Below, one piece after another: positions 36,675 through 47,393 of a DNA stretch of 64,000 nt. The notes beneath the pieces were generated by a model, which ran no database searches, was not told the DNA's origin, and was given only the letters and a program-made list of their open reading frames with translations. This stretch comes from Ostrinia nubilalis. Lineage: Eukaryota > Arthropoda > Insecta > Lepidoptera > Crambidae. Every line of letters begins with the position of its first letter. Position 1 is the stretch's first letter. The translations under genes and the position numbers were made by a program. Location: positions 5,828,001 to 5,892,000 of the forward strand of contig NC_087096.1 in assembly GCF_963855985.1 (NCBI RefSeq), written 5' to 3'.

Positions 36675-37596
36675 CTATAGGTCGTGTAATGAGAATTAAG
36701 GCCATCAGTACAAGCAAACATTCGATCTTTGTACTTGAATATGTAATGTGTCGTTTGAGTTCGTCTCAACTCGGGTGGAATGCGATACCACCACTCACTA
36801 CTCCTACATTTCTCCGTACACCGTACACTACTCCTACATACTGTAGGTTGTAAGTAGTTATAAACTGTGACATCATCACTATCAGTTCACAACTTTCTCG
36901 CCTACGGCTATTTTACAAGTAGGTACACTAAGATAATACTCGTGTCTCGTATGTATAAATACACAATTTCTTTAAACATAGTTATCTACAGGTTAATAAA
37001 AGGCGTGATTGCTGTGTTTGTTTTTATTAGAGCTAGGATAGCTCTTCTAAGCAATCGACGCGATTTCACACATTTAAACTACATTCTGGTCTGATGATCT
37101 AGCTTTTATTTTGGGCCGTAATTATGTAATCTCCTTCACATTCTTAAGTTGTGCTGTACACTCCTTTACTACTTATTATGCAACGCTGTTGATATTGTAA
37201 CCACATAACTGGTTTGAATCAGCTTTTTTCAAAACATAATCATATTATAGTGCAGAGTCTTTAGCGCTAAGTGGTCTGTGTTTCAATGCAACTGCGTCCA
37301 CTCACAGTTTGCAATTAAATGTTTCCATTTCAATAGAACTTTGAAATAAGGAGGTTCTATTCAAACGGCGATTTCGAGAATAGCGGTGAAGCTTTTGTCT
37401 CTGGTAGGATCTATTATTTCAAATTGCAGCGTGGACAAATGGGTAGAAAGGCACTTTTATGTATAATGTACAACTAAGAGGTTTCTGTACGTATTCACAA
37501 AATATTTTAGTAATTAATATTGTAACAAACTAATATTATTCTAACAAAAAAAACATTGAAGCAGTGTAACATTTATATAATTAGAAGAATAAGATT
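36674..37596. other. Non-coding DNA, nothing recognised
   Basis: Spacer with chance ORFs only. Confidence 0.3.
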
Positions 37597-37655
37597 AAAA
37601 ACCGGCCAAGTGCGAGTCGGACTCGCGCACCGAGGGTTCCGTACAAACATGCAAG
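37597..37655 (+). repeat. Head of the lepidopteran AAAACCGGCCAAGTGCGAG repeat
   Basis: AAAACCGGCCAAGTGCGAGT is followed by the near-palindrome GTGCGAGTCGGACTCGCGCAC (split here as GTGCGAG/TCGGACTCGCGCAC) and GGGTTCCGTAC. The matching distal end (ACGGAACCC) is at 48036-48044. Only the head is present here. Confidence 0.6.
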
Positions 37656-38410
37656 GTTTACAAAGTTCGTTCATTACGACAATCGAGTCATAACTATGGT
37701 ATTTTTATTGCAAAATGAAATTCATAACATTACAATGGGGAAAGATGGAGGAGCATAAAGACAAAGATCTCTTTATCGTTTAAGTAATCCTTTATTTTAT
37801 ATTAACACATATCATTTATCTATAATACAGTGTGAGTCACGTTAAAGTGTACATATGAAAATAGATGAAAACTAGACCTATTTTTATCGACAAAAAAGAG
37901 GTCAAATTTTTTTTTATTTTTTTTTTAAAAATTTTATAGATTTTTTTTTCTTCCAATTACTTATTGTAAAGAAAACGTAATAACTTTTAAACTAAGCAGT
38001 ATATCCTGATAAAATAAAAACAGTAATAATGCTAAATAACAGGCGATACTAAAAAAATACATAAAATACACGAAAAAGGCCAACAAATAATAAAAAATTA
38101 TACTTTTTGAAAAAAATCTGCTTTTAAATTCGTGTTTTTTTGGTTATTTGATAAATTTCTCCAAAAAATGCCCCTATAACCGGTGGTTTTTACTACTTTG
38201 TATTATTCTCTATCGTATTACCTTCGTAAAATCAAAAATCGCATGTCTCTATCCCTATCACAACATTTGCAATGATCGTTTGAACTAAGCCTCTCCGGGC
38301 GCGCTATTCAACGATTCGTTAACAACGAAACTGAAAATGGCTCTAGATTTGTAATTTAGATAAAGACAAGTTAAATTTCAAATAAAAATAAAAGATTTCA
38401 AAGTAAAATA

Positions 38411-38510
38411 CTATTACCTATGTTCAGCATATGGGGTTCAGTATATATGGGGGAGGCCTATGTTCAGCAGTGGACGTCCTGTGGCTGAAATGATGATGAT
38501 GATGATGATG
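38411..38510 (+). mobile_element. Short RTE insertion with 11-bp target duplication
   Basis: GTTCAGCAGTGGACGTCCTG followed by GGCTGAA and a TGATGATG tail, flanked by AAAGTAAAATA on both sides (38400-38410, 38511-38521). It is only 100 bp, i.e. extreme 5' truncation, and lies in the spacer of the foldback element. Confidence 0.85.
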
Positions 38511-39020
38511 AAAGTAAAATAAGCATTTTAGTTAAAATTAAAATTTTCTCTACCTGCAGCGGAGAATAATGTTGTGGCAGGCCTTTGTTCAAACGCTCAT
38601 AGCAAATGTTGTGATAGGGATAGAGACATGCGATTTTTGGTTTTACAAAGATAATACGATAGAAAATAATACAAAGTAATAAAAACCACCTGTTATAGGG
38701 GCATTTTTTGGAGAAATTTATCAAATAACCAAAAAAACACGAATTTAAAAGCAGATTTTTTTCAAAAAGTATAATTTTTTATTATTTGTTGGCCTTTTTT
38801 GTGTATTTTATGTATTTTTTTAGTATCGCCTGTTATTTAGCATTATTACTGTTTTTATTTTTTCAGGATATACCGCTTAGTTTAAAAGTTATTACGTTTT
38901 CTTTACAATTAGTAATTGAAAGAAAAAAAATTCTATAATTTTTTTTTAAAAAATCTCAAAAAAATTTTGACCTCTTTTTTGTCGATAAAAATAGGTCTAG
39001 TTTCATCTATTTTCATATGT

Positions 39021-40305
39021 GAGTATTTCTCAAAAAAAAAATGTACGTAACGAAACGGTAGTAACGAAATAGTAAGGCCATAAGGCTTGTTATACATTGG
39101 CGAAATATTGTGAATGCTCTTCATTTATTCAATTCGAAATATTTGTAAGTATGCACCCAAATACGGGGTAATATTAAGGGGTTAGAAATAAAATAAGGGA
39201 GTAATCATTCATACTATTTTAATAAAATTATTTTTGTTCCATCATGTTTATCCATTTTGAGTCGTTCTCTGTAAGCTTTTTGCCTTTCGGCATTGGTTTT
39301 TGGCGGCATTCCTAAAAAAACAAAAGAAGTAATCACATAAAAACGTAATCTAAATGATTTGATAATTTTTTGCTGGTGGCACTTCTGTAAAGCAGATAGT
39401 ATCCAATCCTTTTGTTATTAACGCTCTATATTTTTTGAAATAAATTAAGTAGTGAATATTACTATGCTTAGTCAGGTAATAACAGTATACACTCAGCATT
39501 ATGTTGTACTTTTTCGTAACGTAACGAAATTCGTAAAAAACGTAACGAAATATTAGACAAAATGAGATCAGAAACAAGTATTTTTTTGATAAAATTTGTT
39601 ACAGCAAATATAAAAGCTTACTAAATGTTCGTACCACACGTATTACAAAAAATGGTTAAACGAAGACTTACCGTTCTATATAAAATCGCTGATTTTACTG
39701 CCTGTTACGAAAAAGTAATCCCACAAAACACACACGTTTTCACTAATTTTCGCGATAGATGTAATGGCGGAGACGTCAGGCCAACAGCCATTCAGAGTGC
39801 AGCTATTGTTGTCCGTGTAAAATAAATACGGAATTGTTCAGAAACCATGGGAAAGTAGAAATAAATCGTAACTAAAGAGTAAATAACGAAATAGTAAATG
39901 AGAGCGACTCATTTTGTTTTTTTGCTTTAAATTGCCAATTCATTATGACACCCCATAGAAAATCAATTTGATACAGAAACTGCGATTACTGTAGAACGAT
40001 AATACAAAGAAATTTACAATAATTTAGTTACGTATCGCATTTTATGAAACAAAAATACATGAAAAAGCTAGGGTGGCAAACAGGTTTTTGTATGAAAGGT
40101 AAAAAAGGACTATTTTTAAAATATCTAAATATTTGGTAATAAGTAGGATTATAGCTATAATTCTTCGTTATCTTAAAGATTAATATTCATACTTCAAAAT
40201 TGTGTGTGTGTTTTTTTGTGTGATGATTTATAAATATAAAACTTTTGAACTGTTTCAAAGCACACTTTTTTTTTTCAAAATGTACATTTTTTTTGAGAAA
40301 TACTC
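39021..40305. mobile_element. DNA transposon with 4-bp target duplication, Sola-like (tentative)
   Basis: The inverted ends are GAGTATTTCTCAAAAAAAA followed by ATGTAC, flanked by an exact ATGT duplication (39017-39020, 40306-40309). The uninterrupted sequence of foldback copies 1 and 2 at this place (CATATGTACACTT) confirms both edges. The GAG terminus and 4-bp duplication recall Sola elements, from memory only. The interior carries a small coding remnant at 39214-39309 on the minus strand and repeated ACGTAACGAAA-type motifs (39052, 39539). At 1285 bp it is non-autonomous. Confidence 0.68.
39214..39309 (-). pseudogene. Transposase-like N-terminal exon remnant (AERQKAYRERLK motif)
   Basis: The minus-strand frame starts MPPKTNAERQKAYRERLKMD and stops after 31 residues. 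A strong pyrimidine tract with TTTTTTTAG lies just before the ATG, as if this were the first coding part after a 5' UTR intron. Short basic AERQxxYRxRL openings occur at the start of many insect transposon proteins. The rest of the protein is absent, so this is a leftover of the autonomous parent and not a working gene. Confidence 0.55.
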
Positions 40306-40334
40306 ATGTACACTTTAACGTGACTCACACTGTA

Positions 40335-41220
40335 TAACTGAAACACTTATACTAGCCTTGCAGCAGACTTGCGAAAGTTCTTTTATTAAAGTTATTTATT
40401 TACTAAGTTTTTTAGTCACTATTTAGAAATCTGGTTCAAAAATATTAATTAAGTATTAAATTTGAACCAGACCTGTAAATGGTGACTGAAAAAGGTATGA
40501 ATAGTACCACATTGAACATTGAAGTTCGAAAAAACGTTATCAATAGTTGTACAACTGTATAACTACTTACAATTTTAAGCTTTTCGGAATTTTTCTGTTA
40601 CCTGTGCTGTAAGCTATTGCTTCTTACCAAAGGACATTGTCAGAAACCGCCTAAAAAACCGCCAAAAAACATTAACCCATCATAATTATTTTCTATTTTT
40701 TTTAATACATTAAGCACCCTTTCGTTCTAATGGACACTTAAGCATTGAAAAATTAAATAAATAAGTCTTTTAACGTTTATTCTATAATACTATTACAACT
40801 TCCGGACGTTTTGGTGCGTGGCATGGTCTAAAACCTATCAAGTTCCATAATTTTTGCCGATAAAATCTGTACGAGGCATTACCGTACTTTATTGCTGGGA
40901 GTCCATGTATAGTGATGTTCCTGCGGCCATCATAGACAATAAAATATCGATTTTGAAAATAAAATAAATCGATTAAACTGCTTTGAAGACTAGATTTGCG
41001 TTAAAAGCTAAAAAGATATTGACACTATTACAAGAAGCTATCTAAAGTGTCCAACTGGTCGAAGGTCGTAAATAAAATAAAAATAATTAGGACCATAAAC
41101 TGATATTCATGGTATCATAACTGTAAAAGTGTCAGAATCCGATGTTGAATCCAATGCCAGTTGAAGTGTGAGAAACATATATCAACCTAGTATAGTTGCC
41201 AGTCTCTCATAATCTATGCC
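40335..41220. other. Non-coding DNA, with a repeat scrap
   Basis: TTTTCGGAATTTTTCTGTTA at 40577 and GCTGTAAGCTATTGCTTCTT nearby match the start of the units at 47402 and 47719. Nothing else recognised. Confidence 0.35.
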
Positions 41221-41402
41221 AATGAGGGTTTTCGCGATTGAAAAATCCGCCAGATGGCAATACGTAGACGTGAGGTCCAAATGCTGCATGATTGGTTATT
41301 TTTGACATGACATTGACAGATATCCACCAATCATGCAGCATTTGGACCTCGCGTCTACGTATTGCCATCTCGCGGATTTTTCAATCGCGAAAACCCTCAT
41401 TC
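41221..41402. mobile_element. Palindromic MITE, ends AATGAGGGTTTTCGCG
   Basis: Arms of about 76 bp (41221-41296 and 41326-41402) differ at only three positions, around a 29-bp spacer. No coding capacity and no clear target duplication. Confidence 0.78.
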
Positions 41403-42664
41403 ATAGCACATTAATAATAGACCAAATGAACTTTTATAGATTGTGAAAGAGAAGATAAAGATTTTATTATTTTATTAAAATCTTGCCACGAAGTAGTTTT
41501 TCAGTAGAAACCAGGATTGGATAATCGCTACAGGCAAGTATCAGAACATTTTATAAATATTTTTAATCGATTATATCCTTGTGAATCGTTTTAATAAATT
41601 GTCATTTTACTTTTTCAATTAAAACTTTTTCAATCCCTAGTCTTGTCAAACTGTCATAATGTCAACAAATTATAAATGTCACGTCAGTTGACTCAATTTC
41701 AGTCTTCTGTGCGTTTATTGTATTTTTATTTCAATGAAATAGTGCTAAAGGGTTAGTACTAAAAGTGAAAGCCTTTTTTCAGAAAGAAAACCAATGTGGT
41801 GCCCTTATTATTCATACTGTTTGAAAGTTACAAGTCAGTGATACAGAGTTGCCGACATTATAACTCCGTAGTGATACCATACCAAAGAAGAAGTTTTCCT
41901 AAACACACACACTTGTGTTATTTTTATATGTGATCAAATAAAAAGGATTAATTCTACTGCTCAAATGGAATAACTTATCCCAAGAGACCGAATATAAAAA
42001 AAAAAACCTCTCCATAGAAATTATCACCATCACGAGGATGTGAATTTTTTTGAGAATTTGATATTGGTCCTGTAAGAAAAGTAGTTGTATTTCAGTAGTA
42101 GAATCAACCCTTCTTGTTTCATCAGCAAGAGTAACTATAAAAACGCCCTGTAGGTAGATATTATTAAGCTGAAGAGTTTGTTTAGTGTCAAAGACTGTCA
42201 CACAGTGTAACTTAAATTGGCATATTATGATAATGAACATAAAAACTTAAATAAATATTTATGTTAATATTTTTTGTATTTATTTATTTTCCCAAAGCTT
42301 CACAGTGACAGCTGAAACAGCAATACTGTTGTAAAACTAAACTTGGAACAAACTGTTACAAATATTTTACAAATTAAAATAAAACCGCATGTTGCTTTAC
42401 TTTCTCGTATAGGTAATAAATGTAATTAATGGCTAGATTATTAATGTTACTTTGTTACCCTCAATAGTGAGGAGATCTTATAAAATGGTAACCCTGATTT
42501 TCATTGTCATTCAAGTGCTCTTTCTTCGCATAGGCTTCTGTGATTTGGCCAAGGGCCACACACATTGCGATAACATTATGCGACATTGATTTGACAGCAG
42601 CGGAGTGAAGTCTTGCGACTATGCAAAATGATACCCTGTAATCGTAGCGCATATAGACATAGAC
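41403..42664. other. Non-coding DNA, nothing recognised
   Basis: It includes a 113-residue minus-strand ORF (41899-42240) with no recognisable domain and no codon-bias support. Confidence 0.35.
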
Positions 42665-42900
42665 GGGGCGGGGCACATAGCTCGTAGAGCTGATGGCCGC
42701 TGGGGCAGGAAAGTTCTTGAGTGGCGACCACGAGCCGAAAGACGTAGCGTGGGCAGGCCTCCCACTAGGTGGACCGACAATCTGGTGAAGGTCGCGGGAG
42801 GTGCCTGTATGCGAGCGGTGCAGGATCGGTCTTCGTGGAAATCCTTGGGGGAGGCCTTTGTCCAGCAGTGGACGTCTTTTCGGCTGAAACGAACGAACGA
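42665..42900 (+). mobile_element. RTE retrotransposon 3' end, C-terminus (GAAC-tail type)
   Basis: The frames read GHIARRADGRWGRKVLEWRP, then GRPPTRWTDN, then KVAGGACMRAVQDRSSWKSL and EAFVQQWTSF, ending in a GAACGAACGAACGA tail. It is the best-preserved C-terminus of this type in the window. No RT domain. Confidence 0.85.
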
Positions 42901-43102
42901 ACGATACGTATTACCACTATTTACCAGACATTACTATTTATTGCATACTCGCCGGATTACACGTAGGAGCACGCGCGTTACAGCTTCGGCCTTGCATTAT
43001 TATAAGATCTTGTTCCGCCCTTTTACGAACTTCCTCCGTGAGGATATCCCCGCCGAATTTTATGATGAACCTATCAAAAGTCATATATACATAGTCTGCA
43101 AT

Positions 43103-43256
43103 GTCAACCCACCACAAGGTGGACCGACGACCTGATAAAGGTAGCGGGAAGGCGCTGGATGCAGGCCGCTACCAACCGTGCGATGTGGAAGTCATTGGGG
43201 GAGGCCTATGTTCAGTAGTGGACGTCCTGTGGCTGAAATGATGATGATGATGATGA
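43103..43256 (+). mobile_element. RTE retrotransposon 3' end fragment (ATG-tail type)
   Basis: CAAGGTGGACCGACGACC, GGCGCTGGATGCAGGCCGCT, GTTCAGTAGTGGACGTCC, GGCTGAA and an ATG tail. Confidence 0.82.
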
Positions 43257-43690
43257 AATGAATGAAAATGACAAATCTTCGAACGTGTATAATACCGTGC
43301 CAAAGTAATCATATAATTTTGGCACCTTAATAACTATTTCCGTTTTTGTTGTAAAGATCATGCAGCGCTACTTGCGGATATTATTGGAAAGAAAACTATG
43401 TGGGCTCTAGATCTGAAGCCGCTTTAGCGAACACGAAGTGCTCATACAATGCGGCGTATTTTCTTCCAGTCTTTAGTCAGGACTTTAGTCGAATTAAAAC
43501 CCCGGTTGAACGTGATATAGCCGCACTAGAATACGATGCTTTTTTGCATAATCGCAAGACTTCGTTCCAGTGTCGACCGAATGTTATCACGATGTATGTG
43601 GCCCAGGGGTTACCGTAGCCGCTAAGGTTTGAAACTTCTTGCTTAAAATATTGTAGTCTTTGGCATAGACTACGACGGTAGTCATGGAGA

Positions 43691-44018
43691 TAGGAGTTTG
43701 TTATCTCGTGTCAGATGTAAATGGTGAAAAGAAAACTCATGATTCGTGTTATTTTTATGCAATATATAGGTATTTTATAAAAGTGGAACCCCGAGTGATC
43801 TCCAAAACCCATTCTATTATTATATACGATTCGGCTTCGATATCTATAATACAATAGGAGTTTATTTCATGTGTCAGATGACAAGGGTGGAAACAACCTA
43901 CGATTCATGTTGTTTATTTACGTGCAATATGTGGGCATATTATAAAAGTGGAATGCCGAGTTGTATTTCTAAAACTTGTTCTATTATTTTATACTATTTG
44001 GCTGCGACTCGGCGTGAC
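43691..44018. repeat. Two-copy diverged tandem repeat, 164-bp unit
   Basis: TAGGAGTTT, GTGTCAGATG, TATAAAAGTGGAA and TTCTATTATT recur in the same order in 43691-43854 and 43855-44018, with many substitutions. It is an old duplication of unknown origin. Confidence 0.7.
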
Positions 44019-44261
44019 GACAATACAAAACATTTTTCGCGAATCGGTGTTCATACATTCACTTAATACATTAGACGCCATGTTGTCATAAACGACATAT
44101 TATAAAATCGCTGTGATTTAATATTCTTAATCATTAATTTTATGGCAAGTGTCCATCAGGAATCATTGTTCTTACACACAGAATCGTATTATTTCGCTTT
44201 CGGGTAGTAATATGTCAAAATTGTTGGTTCTTAGGCGAACAATGTATGGAGAACGAACATT

Positions 44262-44515
44262 GTCCTTTCGAGATTCTATGTCAACGGGAAGTGGTCTTTA
44301 GGTTTTAATTCCCTTGCGTGTAGTTGCGAGTTTCAAAATATGCGGTATCAATGGTTGTACTTTTGCGTTTTGCGTTTTTGCGTTGACTTAGAATTATTTT
44401 TTTTTCACGGGTTAAAGGCAATTAGATCTAAGTATTTGATATGAATTTCAACTTGATAGCTCTACGCGTTCATGAGGAAAAAAGTAATAAGTTTATATTT
44501 ATTAAAAAAATATAT
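44262..44515 (+). repeat. Lepidopteran repeat unit A, split by a transposon
   Basis: GATTCTATGTCAACGGGAAG, TTCCCTTGCG, TTGCGTTGAC, CTCTACGCGTTCATGAGG and TTATTAAAAAAATAT follow the same order as in units B (47396-47698) and C (47718-47975). The continuation of unit A lies beyond 46744. Confidence 0.7.
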
Positions 44516-44788
44516 CGAGCCTTTACCGCCAAATTATCGTAAGCGACACTTTTGTCAAAAAACCGTTTTTTATCGAAACTAGTATTTCAAACCGTAACGG
44601 ACCCATCCCTGTTGGTGTTTCCCGCCAAAAAAAAAACCGTTACAAAGTTATAGCAAGTGCTAAAATTATCGTGAATACACATTTTTTCTAAAACTTAACG
44701 TAAGCGACACATGCATTTTATCGCAAGCGACCGCACTTGTTATCGCAAGCGACATTAGCGCTTCACTGTGGGCGTTTACTGATGCAAT

Positions 44789-46287
44789 TAGAGATTGCAA
44801 TCGAATATTCGAATTTTTAATTTCAAATTAGTATTCGAATAGTAAATTAACATGTATTCGAATATTCGAATATTACAAAAATAAACAGAAAAGATAGAAA
44901 AAAGACAACTTAGTGTTTGCAAATGCAGTCGGAAGCATCAAATACATATCACCAACTAAAAAAACTAGTCATTGATGCTTCTGACTGCATTTTTGAACAC
45001 TAAGTTGTCTTGTTTCTACCTTTTCTGTTCATTTTTAAGTAGTTGTGTTTCTTTCGCTACTTTGATACACATAGTATAAAAGAGGCGATAGAGCGAAACC
45101 AAGGTTCCAAATAACTTGAAAGAGACAACTCTATTGAGCAAAGTCAGCTGACTGATACTGAAGACGGCGGACGGTAACGTCAACAAAAGCCGAGGTTCTG
45201 GGTGAGATCGAAAAGATCTATGGACAGCTATATACCTCCCAACCTGTTAATAGCTCAGCAACAGACGCAAGAGCTAGGTTAACGCGACACTATACCAAAG
45301 ACATCCCGTATATTAGCCTATACGAGATTAGGAAGGCTCTCAAACAGCTAAAGAACAACAAGGCTCCAACAAGGTGATGACGGCATAACTTCGGAGCTTT
45401 TGAACGCAGGTGGAACACCGAAACTCGTTCAGAGACTCTTTAACTCCGTCTTACTTCAGGGAACAACGCCAGAGGCATGGAATAGAAGCGTGGTGGTGCT
45501 CTTCTTGGACTATGAGAAGGCCTTTAATTCGATCGAGACTTAAGCAGTGCTGCAGTCTCTCCGACTATTGGTATATCGAAGTGCTGAAGTGCCTGTACAG
45601 AAACGCTACCATGTCGGTCCGAGTACAGGAGCAAAGCACAAGGGTGTGATTCTTCTGCGGCGAGGCGTGAGGTAGGGAGATGTTATATCTCCGAAACCGT
45701 TGACTGCTGAATTGGAAGACGCTTTCAAGCTCCTTGAATGGAAAGGATTCGGCATAAATACCTATTAATGGCAAATACATCACTCAGCTGCGGTTTGCTG
45801 ACGATATTGTGGTCATGGCAGAATCGCTTGAAGACCTTGGCACAATGCTCGAAGACTTTAATCGAGTCTCCCAACAGGTAGGCCTTCGGATGATAATGGA
45901 AAAAAGGAAGATTATGTCCAACGTCCATGTTTCGGTTAGAACTCGATTCTCGAGACTATTGACTGTTGACAAGTATGTCTACCTCTGACAAACGATTCGG
46001 CTAGGAAGATCAAATTTCGAGAAAAAGGTAAAGCGCTGGATACAGGCCGGTGCCAACCGGTCATTGGGGGAGGCCTATGTTCAGCAGTGGAAGTCCTATG
46101 GCTGAAATTATGATGATGATGAGAATTTTATAACTGTATTAAAAACTTTATTGTTAAATAGTTAAAACATAGTTCCTAAAGCAATAAAAACATTGATATT
46201 TTGTGCTTTTTATTTTTAAAGTATTCGAATATTTTAATATTATTCGAATATTCGAAATAGAAAACTATCGAATATTTGCAATCTCTA
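44789..46287. mobile_element. Non-autonomous hAT element with RTE pseudogene inside
   Basis: The inverted terminus TAGAGATTGCAA is flanked by an exact 8-bp duplication GATGCAAT (44781-44788, 46288-46295). Both subterminal regions are rich in TATTCGAATA motifs. An internal inverted repeat (44875-45035) carries GACAACTTAGTGTTTGCAAA and its complement. The RTE pseudogene was inserted downstream of this palindrome. Confidence 0.85.
45176..46122 (+). pseudogene. RTE retrotransposon, internally deleted and broken
   Basis: It reads EIEKIYGQLYTS, then YEIRKALKQLKNNKAP, then PEAWNRSVVVLF. It then jumps to RT motif A (LDYEKAFNSIE), later RFADDIVVMAESLEDLG, and finally to the 3' end AAAGCGCTGGATACAGG...GTTCAGCAGTGG with an ATGATGATG tail. 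Missing pieces and several stops show two or more internal deletions. It is the longest RTE copy in the window and includes the linker before the RT domain. Confidence 0.85.
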
Positions 46288-46767
46288 GATGCAATAAGAG
46301 TGGTGTTAATTGATTTGTACAAGAAGAAATTTCTCATTTCATTTTATAATCTTAGTAGGTATAATTTGATCTCATTATTCCTAACGATTACTATGAATAA
46401 ATAATTTTTGATTATTATGTGGATATTTCATTTAAAAACCTTTTAAAATGCCTATTTTTTTAACAATTATAATTTCTTGGACATAGTAACTTTGATAGGT
46501 AATGTTATCGTAAACGCCCGAATATCTATAGACTGTGACAGCAAAAATATTGTATGCGCCATAAATGGTATAAATACTCATTATTTTTGTTTTATTTTCA
46601 GTCATGTATTTAAATCTCTAAAAATCATTAACGTATGTCATTTTTCTTGTTATTAGCACACTTCTGATTAAAGATAATTAAAAAAAACCTTCTCCTGTAA
46701 AATTTGGTTTTTGTCGGTTGCGCTAAAATGGCGGTAAAGGCTCGATATTTTGTAATGTAACTAAAAA

Positions 46768-47393
46768 GGACAATGACCAAAAATGTATGGAGTGTGGTCC
46801 AAATGTCCACCACTAACGAGACCTATGTAGTAAAATAGTCTACTAAATACTGATTCATTATAACCAAACCGCAATCAAAAATATGCTGTCAGTAAAAAGT
46901 TATGACTGAATGAAAAGTCTGTTTTTTACCTTTTCGTCCGAAAAATGTTCTTAATATCATTCTATCCATTGCACATTTTGGACTTATCTACGCATGTTAT
47001 GTCATGTCGCATGTGGCGCTGGGTTATAGATGAATTTTATTAAATAATAATGTGCCTTCAACTTTGTACGCGTGAAAATAGTTTAAATATTATTTCCCAT
47101 TTTTACAACATTTGTCTTTACTGCTCCGCCCCTATTGGCTGTAGATGATGTTATTTATCCTAAAATCATCCTTTATAAATGGGCTATCTTTAACAAAAAG
47201 AATTTTTCAAATCGGACCAGTAAGTTCTTGAGATTAGCGCGTAAACTACTACAATTTTTAAACGGTCATAACTTTTTACTGACAGCTTATTTTTTTTTCG
47301 TCCCATACTGAAAGTTAATCTCTATTTAATGGACTATAAGCCAATGTAGGTCTCATTGGTGGTGGACATTTGGACCACTTTTGGTCATTGTCC
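46768..47393. mobile_element. DNA element with long inverted termini GGACAATGACCAAAA
   Basis: The ends GGACAATGACCAAAAATG and the reverse CTTTTGGTCATTGTCC continue as diverged inverted repeats (TGGTCCAAATGTCCACCAC..., TGAGACCTA...) for about 60 bp. A further inverted match lies inside (CTGTCAGTAAAAAGTTATGA at 46887 against 47265-47284). It interrupts the start of unit B. The target duplication is not clear. Confidence 0.65.

Larger units (their letters stand above)
37828..40332. mobile_element. Foldback element, TA-flanked, copy 3, carrying two insertions
   Basis: The ends CAGTGTGAGTCACGTTAAAG and their reverse complement are flanked by TA (37826-37827, 40333-40334). Arms and spacer resemble copy 1. 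An RTE scrap lies in the spacer (38411-38510) and a separate transposon splits the terminal 26 bp of the right arm (39021-40305). Removing both leaves an element about the size of copy 1. Confidence 0.82.
44516..46744. mobile_element. Unclassified DNA transposon, ends CGAGCCTTTACCGCCA, 4-bp target duplication
   Basis: A perfect 16-bp inverted terminus CGAGCCTTTACCGCCA is flanked by ATAT on both sides (44512-44515, 46745-46748). The undisturbed unit B-C junction (AAAAAAATATATATTATGTG at 47684) is an internal empty site. Near the left end the motif TATCG(C/T)AAGCGAC or a close variant appears four times (44534, 44698, 44719, 44739), with one diverged TTATCGTAAACG near the right (46506). No transposase was found. 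A hAT element occupies most of the interior. Superfamily not assigned. Confidence 0.72.

Noticed and set aside
36526..36853. ORFs with poly-Met, poly-Ile or poly-His
   Set aside because: They are translations of the ATG microsatellite tail of an RTE fragment.
41899..42240. 113-residue minus-strand ORF
   Set aside because: No domain, no coding-like composition and no splice signals; consistent with chance in AT-rich DNA.
42749..43135. 128-residue ORF as a separate protein
   Set aside because: Its first half is the RTE C-terminus and the rest is read-through beyond the GAAC tail.
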